Below are positions 17,096 through 26,046 of a DNA stretch of 62,424 nt, one piece after another. The DNA is from Natronospirillum sp. (GTDB lineage: Bacteria; Pseudomonadota; Gammaproteobacteria; Pseudomonadales; Natronospirillaceae): NCBI RefSeq assembly GCF_022565775.1, contig NZ_JAIUMC010000009.1:1-62424 (forward strand), in the 5' to 3' direction. Below the pieces are notes generated by a model, which worked only from the letters and a program-made list of their open reading frames with translations, did no database searches and was not told the origin of the DNA. Both the position numbers and the translations under genes were made by a program. Each line of letters starts with the position of its first letter. Positions within the stretch are counted from its first letter, which is position 1.

Positions 17096-17743
17096 ATGCG
17101 CCGAGTTCTTATAGTAGAAGATCATCTTGAAACCAGAGACTGGCTGCGCACTATAGTCGAGGAAGCATTTGACGAGCCTGTCGTGCATGAAGCCGGCACT
17201 CTGGAGCAGACTTACCTGCTGTTGTCAGAGCATACGCCATCACTGGCCCTGATTGATCTCAGTCTGCCTGACGGCAACGGACTGGATATAGTGGTGCATC
17301 TGCAAAGCCAATGTCCGGAAACCTTGCTGGTCGTGACCACGATATTTGACGATGACCGCCACCTGTTCAATGCATTGCGCGCCGGCGCCAGTGGTTACTT
17401 GCTAAAAGATCAGCCCAAGAGTGCCATGGTAGAGAGTCTCAGCGGTATTCTGTCAGGGCGACCCCCTCTGAGTCCTGCCATTGCGCGGCGGATATTGCGC
17501 CATTTCCAGCAGGAAAGAGTGCCCGTACAGACACCACTCTCCGAGCGAGAGGAAGAGGTTCTGCTGCTGTTGGTCAAGGGATTCGGACGCAGTGAAATAG
17601 CTGAGCTGCTGCAGGTATCAGTCAATACCGCAGCCAGCCACATCAAGTCCATCTATCGCAAACTGAATGTCTCCGGCCGGGCAGAGGCCACCATGCAGGC
17701 AGTCAAACTCGGCTTGGTGTCCAGCGAGCACCATGAGTCGTGA
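17096..17743 (+). CDS. NarL/FixJ-type response regulator
   Basis: A 215-residue DNA-binding response regulator. The receiver domain (1-118) has the acidic pair E8-D9, phospho-acceptor D54 (LIDLSLPDG), the T/S and K104-type switch residues (VVTTIF, LLKDQ). A LuxR-type helix-turn-helix (about 147-208) carries LSEREEEVLLLLVKG and VNTAASHIKSIYRKL. Its stop overlaps the GTG start of the histidine kinase gene, so the two form a coupled two-component system. The target genes are unknown. The ATG at 17096 opens a new transcription unit divergent from DUF2058. Confidence 0.93.
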   Translation: MRRVLIVEDHLETRDWLRTIVEEAFDEPVVHEAGTLEQTYLLLSEHTPSLALIDLSLPDGNGLDIVVHLQSQCPETLLVVTTIFDDDRHLFNALRAGASGYLLKDQPKSAMVESLSGILSGRPPLSPAIARRILRHFQQERVPVQTPLSEREEEVLLLLVKGFGRSEIAELLQVSVNTAASHIKSIYRKLNVSGRAEATMQAVKLGLVSSEHHES

Positions 17744-19920
17744 TCCGTCGTCTGCTGCCTGAACGATCTATGCCGGTCGCAGCGCCGATCCCGATTATGG
17801 TTGCTGGATTGGTATTCTCCCTGCTCATTTTGGGCGGTGCGGTATTCAGTGCACTGAGCCAACCCTGGATGGGCGTGACGTTCGGGTTTGATCAGCAGCG
17901 CAACATGCCGGTCATAGAGTCAACTCATCGCGCACTGCGCGAGGTGCTGCCGCGTAATACGGCAGTGGCCGGTTTGAGCGACCCTGCTACAGGTGCGGAG
18001 AAAACCCTGTATGGGTTTCAGCCCTTGCTTGAACCGCCCAGTCTGCCGACTTTTACAGACTACAACCGTTATCTTCATCAGGAAGGAGATGTTGCTGAGT
18101 TTCTGCGGGGAGGGGCCGTCACACTGATTCTGGCGGAAGGTGGCCGGGTGACGCTGCCGTTGACACATAATCGACCTGCCTATGCTTTGCCATTGGATTT
18201 CTGGCTGTTCAATGTCTTCGGAATGATTGCCTGGAACTTAAGCCTGGCTGTCGTTGCAGTAAGGCCCTCCGCTATGGCCGCACGACTTTTGGTCGTCTCT
18301 GGTGCCGGTTTCATGATGGCGACTGTTTTCAACAGCCTCTATCTCGCACGCGAACTCGCTTTGCCCATGGAGACGCTGCGCCTGTTCTCTCAATTGAATC
18401 AGATTGGGCTGACTGTGTTTCTTTTCTCTCTCTTGGCCCTGATGTTGCATTACCCGAGGTGCCTGGCCAAGCGAGGATCCATTGCAGTCATGATTGCACT
18501 GGCAACAGCCTACCAACTGAATGCATCGCAACAATGGATGGAGTGGCCACTTCATACGCACTACCTGCCAATCTTCATACTTTACCTCGTCGGCGTGCTG
18601 ATCGCCGCCGCTCAGTGGCGGCTGTCGCGTGATGAACCGCTGGACAGGGCGGTACTCAAGTGGATTCTGTTGTCCATTCTTATCGGTATGGGTCTGGGGC
18701 TGGCGATTTATTTTATCCCCATAGCGCTGGCCGGTGAGGCACTTATGCCGCAATGGGTCATGGTCGGGATTGCCAGCCTTCTCTATGTCGGCTTTGCGTT
18801 CGGCATTGTCCGGTACCGATTGTTTGATGTGCAGATCTGGTGGCTCAGGATATGGGGATGGTTTCTGGGTGGTCTTGGTGTGGTTGCGGTTGACCTTGTA
18901 CTGGTGGCCTGGTTGAACCTGCAGCCTGTGATGGCATTGGGTGTGGCGGTGGTATCAGTAGGGTGGCTCTATTTTCCGCTTCGGCAGTGGGGCCTGCGCC
19001 GTTTTGGCAGTGGGTTGGCTGTTGATCAACGACGGCTGGTGGAGCAGGTTGAGGCCGCAACCCGCGCGCTGCCCAGTCGCGATGTCAACGAACATTGGCA
19101 GCATATGCTGACCGAGCAATTCTCACCGGCAGGCATCGAGCAACTCGGGCACGCGGTTGATGATATACGAATTCAAGGCAATGGCGCGGAACTTGAGGTG
19201 CCCGTGCTGCATGGGCAGGGCGCGTTGGTTTTGACGTATCCTGAACGTGGCCGGCGACTGTTCTCGGCCCATGACGTGGGATACGCGAGGAGTCTCTGGC
19301 AGATTACCCGACGCATACTGACAGTGCACGATGCAGAGATTGAAGCCGTCAGGACGGAGCGCAGTCGTATTGTCAGGGATTTGCATGATGACGTTGGGGG
19401 CCACCTGTTGACGCTGCTTCGCCAGGCACCTTCCGAACGATACGAGCAGTTGGCACGCAATGCCTTGCAAGGGTTGCGCGAGGCCATGCAGGCCATGGAT
19501 CCGGAGGCCGACGTTGTACTGTCTGATTGCCTTGAAGAGTGGAAGCTGATGCTTGAGCAGCGCCTCGAGAGCACAGGTATCGAGTTGATCTGGGAGCAGT
19601 CTGTCGACTGCCAGAACAGGCTTCTGACCACCCGGCAAGCCATCAACATCCAGCGTATTCTCGCAGAAGGCATATCCAACGCCCAGAAGCATGCCAGCCC
19701 TGGCTATCTCAAGGTCCAGATGATCCTCAACAACAGCACACTGGTACTGAGCATCCGCAACGATGGTGTGACTCATCATCAGGGGCAACAGAAGATATTG
19801 CGCGGCCGCGGCCTGAACAACATGACCACTCGGGCCAGGGAATTGGGCGGTGCTCTGGATTTCGAAGTGCAAGCCGGCACAGCCTGTTTGAAAGCTACCT
19901 TGTCCCTGGATTCCGAGTAG
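17740..19920 (+). CDS. HisKA_3-type membrane sensor histidine kinase
   Basis: A 726-residue sensor kinase, partner of the preceding regulator. One N-terminal membrane helix (about 15-40) and an extracytoplasmic region (about 45-155) lead into a block of roughly eight membrane helices (about 160-425). A cytoplasmic linker follows, then a HisKA_3 dimerisation domain with phospho-acceptor H549 in RDLHDDVGG, and an HATPase domain with EGISNAQKHAS (N box) and GRGLNNM (G box). All catalytic motifs are intact. The sensor block resembles no named domain I can identify. The start is GTG 17740, overlapping the regulator stop, or ATG 17770. Confidence 0.92.
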   Translation: MIRRLLPERSMPVAAPIPIMVAGLVFSLLILGGAVFSALSQPWMGVTFGFDQQRNMPVIESTHRALREVLPRNTAVAGLSDPATGAEKTLYGFQPLLEPPSLPTFTDYNRYLHQEGDVAEFLRGGAVTLILAEGGRVTLPLTHNRPAYALPLDFWLFNVFGMIAWNLSLAVVAVRPSAMAARLLVVSGAGFMMATVFNSLYLARELALPMETLRLFSQLNQIGLTVFLFSLLALMLHYPRCLAKRGSIAVMIALATAYQLNASQQWMEWPLHTHYLPIFILYLVGVLIAAAQWRLSRDEPLDRAVLKWILLSILIGMGLGLAIYFIPIALAGEALMPQWVMVGIASLLYVGFAFGIVRYRLFDVQIWWLRIWGWFLGGLGVVAVDLVLVAWLNLQPVMALGVAVVSVGWLYFPLRQWGLRRFGSGLAVDQRRLVEQVEAATRALPSRDVNEHWQHMLTEQFSPAGIEQLGHAVDDIRIQGNGAELEVPVLHGQGALVLTYPERGRRLFSAHDVGYARSLWQITRRILTVHDAEIEAVRTERSRIVRDLHDDVGGHLLTLLRQAPSERYEQLARNALQGLREAMQAMDPEADVVLSDCLEEWKLMLEQRLESTGIELIWEQSVDCQNRLLTTRQAINIQRILAEGISNAQKHASPGYLKVQMILNNSTLVLSIRNDGVTHHQGQQKILRGRGLNNMTTRARELGGALDFEVQAGTACLKATLSLDSE

Positions 19921-19992
19921 AACAGGACACGTGGCATTGGCGCCCGGACATGCGGTATAACAGAGCGGACAAGCCCAAGGACCCTCGTCAAT

Positions 19993-20616
19993 ATGAGCTC
20001 TGAAAAGCCTTTTTCTCAGGCCTGCGAGAACAACAAGCGACCCATTCTGAAGGTGTTGCAGCAGGTGTTGCCCCAACCCGGTAATCACGACTCTTTGATT
20101 CTCGAAATAGGCGCCGGAACCGGTCAGCATGCAGCCTGGTTTGCGTCCAATATGCGATGGCTGCAGTGGCAGCCGACGGATCAGGCGCATTACCTGCCGG
20201 GCTGTCGTCTGTGGGTTGAAGAGGCCCTATCCGCCGGCGTGGAGAACCTGCTGGAACCCAAAGTGCTGGATGTGCTGTCAACCAACTGGTCGGCGTGGCA
20301 GGCTGAGGCCGCTTTTTCTGCCAACACCGCCCACATCATGCATTGGCCTGCCGTCGAGGCCATGTTTCGGGGGCTGGCAAAATGTCTGGTGCCTGGTGGC
20401 GCCTTCTGTCTCTATGGTCCGTTTCGCTATCATGGCGAACATACCAGTGACAGCAATCACCGGTTTGATCAGCATCTGCGCCAGCAGGACCCGGGTATGG
20501 GCATTCGAGACATGGACGAACTCCTGCCACTTGCGGAAAGGAGCGGGTTTGAACTGGAGGCTTATCATGCCATGCCGGCCAACAACCGAACGCTGGTCTG
20601 GCGGCTGAATTCGTAA
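19993..20616 (+). CDS. DUF938 SAM-dependent methyltransferase-like protein
   Basis: A 207-residue class I methyltransferase fold protein of the DUF938 family. The N-terminal FSQACENNKRPIL block is the family signature, and ILEIGAGTGQHAAWFA is the SAM-binding motif I. An NTAHIMHWPAVEAMFRG segment and a GAFCLYGPFRYHG strand also match. The substrate is unknown. Start ATG 19993. The racemase gene follows after 21 bases, probably in the same operon. Confidence 0.88.
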   Translation: MSSEKPFSQACENNKRPILKVLQQVLPQPGNHDSLILEIGAGTGQHAAWFASNMRWLQWQPTDQAHYLPGCRLWVEEALSAGVENLLEPKVLDVLSTNWSAWQAEAAFSANTAHIMHWPAVEAMFRGLAKCLVPGGAFCLYGPFRYHGEHTSDSNHRFDQHLRQQDPGMGIRDMDELLPLAERSGFELEAYHAMPANNRTLVWRLNS

Positions 20617-20637
20617 ATTGCAGAGAAGGACTTTGAC

Positions 20638-21330
20638 ATGAAAACCATTGGCCTGCTGGGCGGCATGAGCTGGGAATCAACCCAGATCTATTATCGACTG
20701 CTGAATGAATCCGTCAAAGCCCGACTTGGCGGGTTGCACTCCGCGAAGTTGGTACTCTACAGCGTTGATTTTGGTGAAATTGAGCGGCTGCAGCATCAGG
20801 GTGACTGGGCCGGAACGGCGGACATACTGGTCAGGGCGGCGCAATCCCTCGAGGCTGCCGGTGCCGATTTTCTGCTGATCGGTACCAACACCATGCACAA
20901 GGTGGCGCCGGAGATCGCCGAGGGGATTGGTATACCACTGCTGCATCTGGCAGATGCCACGGCGATGGCGCTCAAGAGCGATGGCATCAGCCGTGTCGGC
21001 CTGCTTGGAACCCGCTTTACCATGGAGCAGGCCTTCTATCGAGAACGGCTGGAGCAGGTCGGGATTGAAGTGTTGATCCCGGATGACACGCAGCGAGAAA
21101 CAATACACCGCATCATCTACCAGGAACTGTGTCAGGGTCGCGTTGAACCAGCCTCCCGGCAGCAGTACCTGGACATTGTCGATGCCCTGGCTGCCCGGGG
21201 TGCTCAAGGCGTGATTCTGGGTTGCACCGAAATCGGCATGTTGATCGCACAGGCTGACACATCGATACCTCTGTATGACACGACGGAGATTCACTGCCTG
21301 CAAGCGATAGAACACGCGCTCCAGTCATAG
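20638..21330 (+). CDS. YgeA-like aspartate/glutamate racemase family protein
   Basis: A cofactor-independent two-base amino-acid racemase of 230 residues, clearly similar to E. coli YgeA from the first residues (MKTIGLLGGMSWEST) to the end. The usual first catalytic cysteine of the CNTxH motif is a threonine here (T83 in TNTMHK), while the second cysteine is kept (C196 in GCTEIG). The same Thr/Cys pair is known for E. coli YgeA, so the enzyme is probably active rather than broken. AGAAGGA lies 8 bases before the ATG. Role: racemisation of L-Asp/Glu or broader amino acids. Confidence 0.92.
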   Translation: MKTIGLLGGMSWESTQIYYRLLNESVKARLGGLHSAKLVLYSVDFGEIERLQHQGDWAGTADILVRAAQSLEAAGADFLLIGTNTMHKVAPEIAEGIGIPLLHLADATAMALKSDGISRVGLLGTRFTMEQAFYRERLEQVGIEVLIPDDTQRETIHRIIYQELCQGRVEPASRQQYLDIVDALAARGAQGVILGCTEIGMLIAQADTSIPLYDTTEIHCLQAIEHALQS

Positions 21331-21358
21331 GCCTGATTTAATTATTCCGCAGAGCGGC

Positions 21359-21937
21359 TCAGGGTATTTGCAGGCCTTGTCGGCGCAGACACTCGCAAAG
21401 TGCAATCAGCGGCAGGCCGATCAGGCTGGTCGGATCGGCGCCCTGATGCCGGGCGAACAGAGCGCTGCCCAGGCCCTCAGACTTGAAGCTGCCGGCACAG
21501 TCCAGTGGCTGTTCCTTCCTTATATAGGCCCTGATTTCTTCGTCCGTCAGGTCACGAAACTGGATTTCGTAACGATCCACCAGGTTTTCCGCATCGCCGG
21601 TTCGTGTGTTCAGCACGCACAGGCCGGTATAAAACAGCACTATCCTGCCGCTGGCCGCTCTGAGCTGCTCGAACGCCCGTTCTTCCGTCCCAGGCTTGCC
21701 GACCGGGGTCAGGTCATCCAATGTCGACACCTGGTCACTGCCGATGATCAGGCTGTCCGGATAATCCGCCTGCAGACTTTGCGCCTTCAGTGCCGCCAGC
21801 CGACCGGCCAGCTCTTCCGGTGACTCTCCGCCAAGCGGTGTTTCGTCGGCATCGGGGCGAGCCGTGATGAAATCCAGATGCAGGCGCTCCAGAAGCGCCT
21901 TGCGATAGGGTGAGGTTGAAGCCAGGACAAGTTGCAT
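21359..21937 (-). CDS. yceF: Maf-type nucleotide pyrophosphatase YceF
   Basis: A 192-residue house-cleaning pyrophosphatase. The YceF subgroup hydrolyses 7-methyl-GTP. The SxSPxRxxLL motif (LASTSPYRKALLERL), the GSDQV catalytic aspartate region and the KP/GKPG segment are present. The divergent position next to yceD-rpmF-plsX, as in E. coli, supports YceF over YhdE. Start ATG 21937, 55 bases from the yceD start, so the two promoters share a short interval. Confidence 0.93.
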   Translation of the reverse strand: MQLVLASTSPYRKALLERLHLDFITARPDADETPLGGESPEELAGRLAALKAQSLQADYPDSLIIGSDQVSTLDDLTPVGKPGTEERAFEQLRAASGRIVLFYTGLCVLNTRTGDAENLVDRYEIQFRDLTDEEIRAYIRKEQPLDCAGSFKSEGLGSALFARHQGADPTSLIGLPLIALCECLRRQGLQIP

Positions 21938-21992
21938 AAAAACACCAATTCGTTTTGACAGGGGCAGGACGCGCGCATATCATACCGCGCCT

Positions 21993-22538
21993 ATGACGAA
22001 CCCGCAGCTCCCCGAGTTTATTGCACCCTACCGGTTGGCGGATCGTGAGGGTGTTCTTGAAGGGGCTGTTCGGCCTCATCTGCTGCCGCGTGTCAGTGCT
22101 GCCGTGTTGGGCCTGGACGCTGTTCAGGTAGAGGCACGCTTCTATCGCAGTGATGAAGGGGACCGCCTGGTTGAAGGCAAGGTGAGTGCGCAGGTTCAGA
22201 TGACCTGCGAGCGTTGCCTTGGCCCCATGACGCAGGCCATGGAGACCCGGTTTGTGCTGATGATGGTCACAGAGGAAGCGCAGCTTACTTCTGTACCGAA
22301 GAAGTATGAGCCCTGGCTGGTGGCGCCGGGTGAGGATATACCCCTCGCCGAACTGCTGGAAGACACCATGCTTCTGGCCTTGCCGCCATTTCCGATGCAC
22401 CCGGAAGGGGAGTGTCGGATAAAAACGTCTTTCGGTGATGCCGAGACGGCAGAAACTGCCGCCTCGGAGTCGCCAGAGAAACCCAATCCGTTCAGTGTGC
22501 TGGCCAACTTGAAAAATGGCCGGAAAAAACAGGAGTAA
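21993..22538 (+). CDS. yceD: YceD family protein (DUF177), 23S rRNA accumulation protein
   Basis: A 181-residue protein with the DUF177 core: the [20 protein letters not shown] segment with its CxRC pair, then a C-terminal [15 protein letters not shown] block. In E. coli YceD is linked to 23S rRNA accumulation and large-subunit assembly. Immediate linkage to rpmF (5 bases downstream) is conserved across bacteria. Start ATG 21993. Confidence 0.93.
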   Translation: MTNPQLPEFIAPYRLADREGVLEGAVRPHLLPRVSAAVLGLDAVQVEARFYRSDEGDRLVEGKVSAQVQMTCERCLGPMTQAMETRFVLMMVTEEAQLTSVPKKYEPWLVAPGEDIPLAELLEDTMLLALPPFPMHPEGECRIKTSFGDAETAETAASESPEKPNPFSVLANLKNGRKKQE

Positions 22539-22543
22539 CACCC

Positions 22544-22723
22544 ATGGCTGTTCAGCAGAACAAAAAGACGCGTGCCCGCCGCGGCAATCGTCGGTCTCAT
22601 GACGCGCTTGGCACTGCCACGCTGTCTGAAGATTCCGTAACTGGTGAAAAGCACCTTCGTCACCACGTCAGCCCCGATGGTTTCTATCGCGGCCGTAAAG
22701 TGGTCGACAAGGGCGACGAGTAA
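22544..22723 (+). CDS. rpmF: 50S ribosomal protein L32
   Basis: A 59-residue protein with the invariant L32 start [20 protein letters not shown] and the [18 protein letters not shown] end. It is the non-zinc version: the four cysteines of zinc-binding L32 proteins are absent. AGGAG lies 8 bases before the ATG and overlaps the end of yceD, so the two are translated together. This gene is short and easily missed. Confidence 0.97.
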   Translation: MAVQQNKKTRARRGNRRSHDALGTATLSEDSVTGEKHLRHHVSPDGFYRGRKVVDKGDE

Positions 22724-22745
22724 TCCAGGTCAGGGCCATTAACCC

Positions 22746-23750
22746 TTGATCCGGTTGGCGGTGGATATTCACGGTGGTGACCAGGGTCCCGCCGTGATTA
22801 TCCCCGCGGTACTTGCTTTCCTCGAGCGTCATTCAGACGTTCATGTGACTCTGTTCGGCGATACCGCCGAGAACAAGGCCTGGCAGGCCATCGAGTCGCA
22901 TGCCGATACTCCGAGGCTGCAATGGCAGCATGGTCGGCATTACCCCGCTTCTGCACTTTCCCTGCGCCAACTGCTGGCTGAACCGGCCTCGGATGATGCC
23001 TTGCATCGACTGCTGCGCGAGCATCAGCAGGGGCGCTCTGATGCCGTGGTTTCAGCGGCGGATACCCGAACCCTGCTGTTACGCTGCCGTCAGGTGCTTG
23101 GCCTGCAGCCGGGCATTCGTCGGCCGGCACTGGGCGCCTGGTTGCCGGCGCTGACCGGTCAGGTTTTGGTGCTGGATGCCGGTGCCTCGGTTGCCCCGCG
23201 GCCGGATGATCTGATCCGTTTGGCGCAGATTGGGCACGAGTATCTGCAGGCGCGGCAGTATCGCCAGAAGCCACGCGTGGGTCTGCTCAATATCGGCACT
23301 GAAGACAGCAAGGCCCGACAGCGCCTGGGTGCGGTTGCCAGGGCACTGGCAGTGGACGACCGTCTGGACTATCGTGGGTACGTCGAGCCGGCGCATCTGT
23401 TTGCGCATCAGGTTGACCTGGTGGTGACGGACGGCTTCAGTGGCAATATCATGCTGAAATCCATGGAAGCCAGCGTTGATTTTGCCCGGCAGCGCCTGAC
23501 CGAGGTGCTGACCGAACACTGGCATGGTCGACTGCTGGGCTTGCTGATGAGCGCCCTGTATCGACGTCGCTTGCGGGCGCTGAGCCCGGAAGCCCATAAC
23601 GGAGCACCCTTGCTGGGTGTTCGTGGCTGGGTGGTGAAGAGCCACGGCAGTGCGGGCATAGAGGCTTTTGGCCAGGCCCTTGAGCAGGCTCGACAACAGG
23701 TACGAAGCGGTGTGCCGGAACAACTATTAAAACCAGGCAGCAGTGGGTGA
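22746..23750 (+). CDS. plsX: Divergent phosphate acyltransferase PlsX
   Basis: PlsX makes acyl-phosphate from acyl-ACP for phospholipid synthesis. The 334-residue frame starts with TTG (no ATG near) and begins IRLAVDIHGGDQGP, matching the PlsX start AVDAMGGDxGP. The C-terminal DLVVTDGFSGNIMLKSMEA and the GVRGWVVKSHGSA regions are typical. The central signature normally read as SAGNTGAL is SAADTRTL here, and GALLGV-like parts are also altered, so the protein is unusually divergent. The position between rpmF and fabD leaves little doubt about family. No fabH follows, as in Pseudomonas. Confidence 0.9.
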   Translation: MIRLAVDIHGGDQGPAVIIPAVLAFLERHSDVHVTLFGDTAENKAWQAIESHADTPRLQWQHGRHYPASALSLRQLLAEPASDDALHRLLREHQQGRSDAVVSAADTRTLLLRCRQVLGLQPGIRRPALGAWLPALTGQVLVLDAGASVAPRPDDLIRLAQIGHEYLQARQYRQKPRVGLLNIGTEDSKARQRLGAVARALAVDDRLDYRGYVEPAHLFAHQVDLVVTDGFSGNIMLKSMEASVDFARQRLTEVLTEHWHGRLLGLLMSALYRRRLRALSPEAHNGAPLLGVRGWVVKSHGSAGIEAFGQALEQARQQVRSGVPEQLLKPGSSG

Positions 23751-23891
23751 CCGAACAGAGGGCAGACCTTCATTCCGGCATTGTTTTCGGCGCGTTGAAA
23801 GTCTTTTGCTGCCGCAAACTTGGCAACCGGTGCCCCGGCTACCATAATGGCGCCCATTGAACGAATCCGTAACCAAGAGAACGCAAGCATC

Positions 23892-24827
23892 ATGTCAGAC
23901 AGCAAGCGCGCTTTTCTATTCCCCGGACAGGGCTCACAGTCAGTGGGCATGCTGGCCGAGAGCATTGCCAATGAAGCACTGGTGGCCGCCACATTCAACG
24001 AGGCTTCCGAAGCACTGGGCTATGATCTGCTGGATCTGGTCAGCAATGGCCCCGAAGACCGACTGAATGCCACCGAGCGCACACAGCCGGCGATCCTGAC
24101 GGCCAGCGTGGCCTTGTGGCGCCTCTGGACAGACCGGCAGGGTGCCACGCCGGACTACCTGGCCGGACACAGCCTGGGCGAATACAGTGCGCTGGTGGCC
24201 GCCGGTGTCCTCGAGTTCGCTGATGCAGTGCGGCTGGTGGAAAAGCGCGGGCAATTCATGCAGTCTGCCGTACCGGCCGGTGAGGGCGCCATGGCGGCCA
24301 TCATCGGTCTGAGCGACGAACAGGTTCTCGAAGCCTGCTCCGCCGCAGGCAGTGATGTCTGCGAAGCCGTCAATTTCAATGCGCCGGGACAGGTGGTTAT
24401 CGCGGGCAGCAAGGCCGGTGTGGACAAGGGTATGGCCGCCGCGAAGGAATTGGGGGCCAAGCGCGCTTTGCCGCTGGCCGTCAGTGCACCGAGCCATTGT
24501 GTACTGATGAAACCGGCCGCAGAAAGTCTGGCCGCCGAACTGGCCAGTATTGATCTGCATACAGCGCAGATTCCGATTGTGCAGAATGTTGACGCCCGGG
24601 CCTATACTCAGGTGGATATTCTGCGCACCAATCTGGTCGAGCAACTCTATCGGCCGGTACAGTGGGTCAAGACCGTACAGAACCTGGCGGCGGACGGCGT
24701 CGATACCGCGTATGAATGTGGCCCCGGCAAGGTGCTGGCAGGCCTGGTGAAGCGTATTGATCGTGAAATGAGCGTTACTCCGCTTGAGCAGCCGGCCTCG
24801 TTTGCCGAGGCGCTGTCGGCCGAATAA
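23892..24827 (+). CDS. fabD: Malonyl-CoA:ACP transacylase
   Basis: Loads malonate from CoA onto ACP for fatty-acid synthesis. The 311-residue protein has the GQGSQ oxyanion motif (12-16), nucleophile S94 in GHSLGEYSAL, R119, and catalytic H202 in PSHC. The start at 23892 begins MSDSKRAFLFPGQG as in the family. An upstream in-frame ATG at 23820 lies in the 141-base gap after plsX and would add a tail not seen in relatives. fabG follows after 26 bases. Confidence 0.97.
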   Translation: MSDSKRAFLFPGQGSQSVGMLAESIANEALVAATFNEASEALGYDLLDLVSNGPEDRLNATERTQPAILTASVALWRLWTDRQGATPDYLAGHSLGEYSALVAAGVLEFADAVRLVEKRGQFMQSAVPAGEGAMAAIIGLSDEQVLEACSAAGSDVCEAVNFNAPGQVVIAGSKAGVDKGMAAAKELGAKRALPLAVSAPSHCVLMKPAAESLAAELASIDLHTAQIPIVQNVDARAYTQVDILRTNLVEQLYRPVQWVKTVQNLAADGVDTAYECGPGKVLAGLVKRIDREMSVTPLEQPASFAEALSAE

Positions 24828-24853
24828 ACGAATGAACAAAAGGAAAGCAGCAC

Positions 24854-25594
24854 ATGACTGAGACGAAAAAGGTAGCCCTGGTCACGGGCGCCAGCCGGGG
24901 AATCGGCAAGGCCATTGCGCTTCAGCTGGCCGAAAGGGGTTTTGTGGTCGCCGGTACCGCAACGTCTGACGGAGGCGCCGAGCGCATTTCCGCCTATCTG
25001 CAGGATGCGGGCGTTTCCGGCAAGGGTTACAACATGAATGTGACCGATGGCGACAGCATCAGTGCTGCCCTGGGTCAGATCAAGGCTGATCTCGGTGATC
25101 CGTTGGTGATCGTGAACAATGCCGGGATTACCAAGGACAATCTCTTTCTGCGCATGAAAGAGGAAGAATGGGATGCCGTGATCAATACCAACCTGAGTTC
25201 CGCTTTTCGGGTGGTCAAAGCCTGCATCAAGGGCATGACCAAGGCGCGCTGGGGCCGCATTATCAATGTGAGCTCGGTTATCGGCTCCATGGGCAATGCG
25301 GGCCAAGTGAACTATGGTGCCTCCAAGGCGGGACTGGAAGGCTTTACACGGTCATTGGCCAGAGAGGTTGCATCACGCAACATTACCGTCAATGCTGTGG
25401 CACCCGGGTTCATCCAGACGGACATGACAGATGAGCTGTCGGAAGAACATCGGGACAAGATTCTGGGTCAGGTGCCACTGGGGCGTCTGGGGCAGGCGGA
25501 AGAAGTCGCCAAAGCCATTGCATTTCTGGCCAGCGATGATGCCTCATACGTGACTGGGGAGACCCTGCACGTCAATGGCGGCATGTACATGTGA
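24854..25594 (+). CDS. fabG: 3-oxoacyl-ACP reductase
   Basis: NADPH-dependent reduction of beta-ketoacyl-ACP in each elongation cycle. A 246-residue short-chain dehydrogenase with the TGASRGIG cofactor motif (11-18), NNAG (88-91), and the catalytic set S141, Y154, K158. AAAGGA lies 9 bases before the ATG. It sits in the standard fabD-fabG-acpP order. Confidence 0.97.
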   Translation: MTETKKVALVTGASRGIGKAIALQLAERGFVVAGTATSDGGAERISAYLQDAGVSGKGYNMNVTDGDSISAALGQIKADLGDPLVIVNNAGITKDNLFLRMKEEEWDAVINTNLSSAFRVVKACIKGMTKARWGRIINVSSVIGSMGNAGQVNYGASKAGLEGFTRSLAREVASRNITVNAVAPGFIQTDMTDELSEEHRDKILGQVPLGRLGQAEEVAKAIAFLASDDASYVTGETLHVNGGMYM

Positions 25595-25631
25595 ATGAGC
25601 TGAACAGTCGTGAAATTTCCGCAAGTGTTTT

Positions 25632-25663
25632 TTGACTTGCGGGGATGTCGCGGCTTTTAATAC
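25632..25663 (+). promoter_or_regulatory. Probable acpP promoter
   Basis: TTGACT at 25632-25637 is followed after 17 bases by TTTTAA (25655-25660), or after 20 by TAATAC. It lies 46-77 bases before the acpP start. A separate promoter is expected because ACP is needed far above its neighbours. Confidence 0.55.
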
Positions 25664-25708
25664 ACTAGCGCCTGTTTAGGTGCTTAAAAATTGTTAGGGA
25701 GCATTATA

Positions 25709-25945
25709 ATGAGTACTGTTGAAGAGCGCGTAAAGAAGATCGTCTGCGAGCAACTGGGCGCCAAAGAGGAAGATGTTACACCTCAGGCTTCCTTCGTTGA
25801 CGACCTGGGCGCTGACTCACTGGACACTGTTGAGCTGGTAATGGCTCTGGAAGAGGAATTCGAAACCGAGATTCCTGATGAAGAAGCCGAGAAGCTCACC
25901 TCTGTTCAGGACGCCATTGATTACATCAATGCTCACCTGCAGTGA
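25709..25945 (+). CDS. acpP: Acyl carrier protein
   Basis: A 78-residue acidic four-helix carrier of fatty-acyl chains. S37 in the DSLDTVEL motif receives 4'-phosphopantetheine. The start is ATG 25709 behind AGGGA at 25696-25700; an upstream in-frame codon at 25691 is not the family start. Flanked by its own probable promoter and a downstream hairpin terminator, which would give high expression relative to the other fab genes. Confidence 0.98.
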   Translation: MSTVEERVKKIVCEQLGAKEEDVTPQASFVDDLGADSLDTVELVMALEEEFETEIPDEEAEKLTSVQDAIDYINAHLQ

Positions 25946-25972
25946 TCTGTTGATCCGTTAAATGGGTTTCTG

Positions 25973-26012
25973 AAAGCCGTATTGTGAAACCACAGTACGG
26001 CTTTTCTTTTTT
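25973..26012 (+). terminator. acpP-fabF intrinsic terminator/attenuator
   Basis: A 14-base stem (25973-25986 with 25991-26004, one T-G wobble) with loop AAAC, followed by TCTTTTTT. It lies between acpP and fabF, so it should end most acpP transcripts and let a fraction read into fabF. Confidence 0.88.
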
Positions 26013-26046
26013 CTGGCGAAGACTTGAGTGAGGGGACGATACAGTT

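Noticed and set aside
20881-20905. Apparent loss of a catalytic cysteine in the racemase
   Set aside because: The same Thr-for-Cys change is a known active-site variant in E. coli YgeA, so it is not evidence of a pseudogene.
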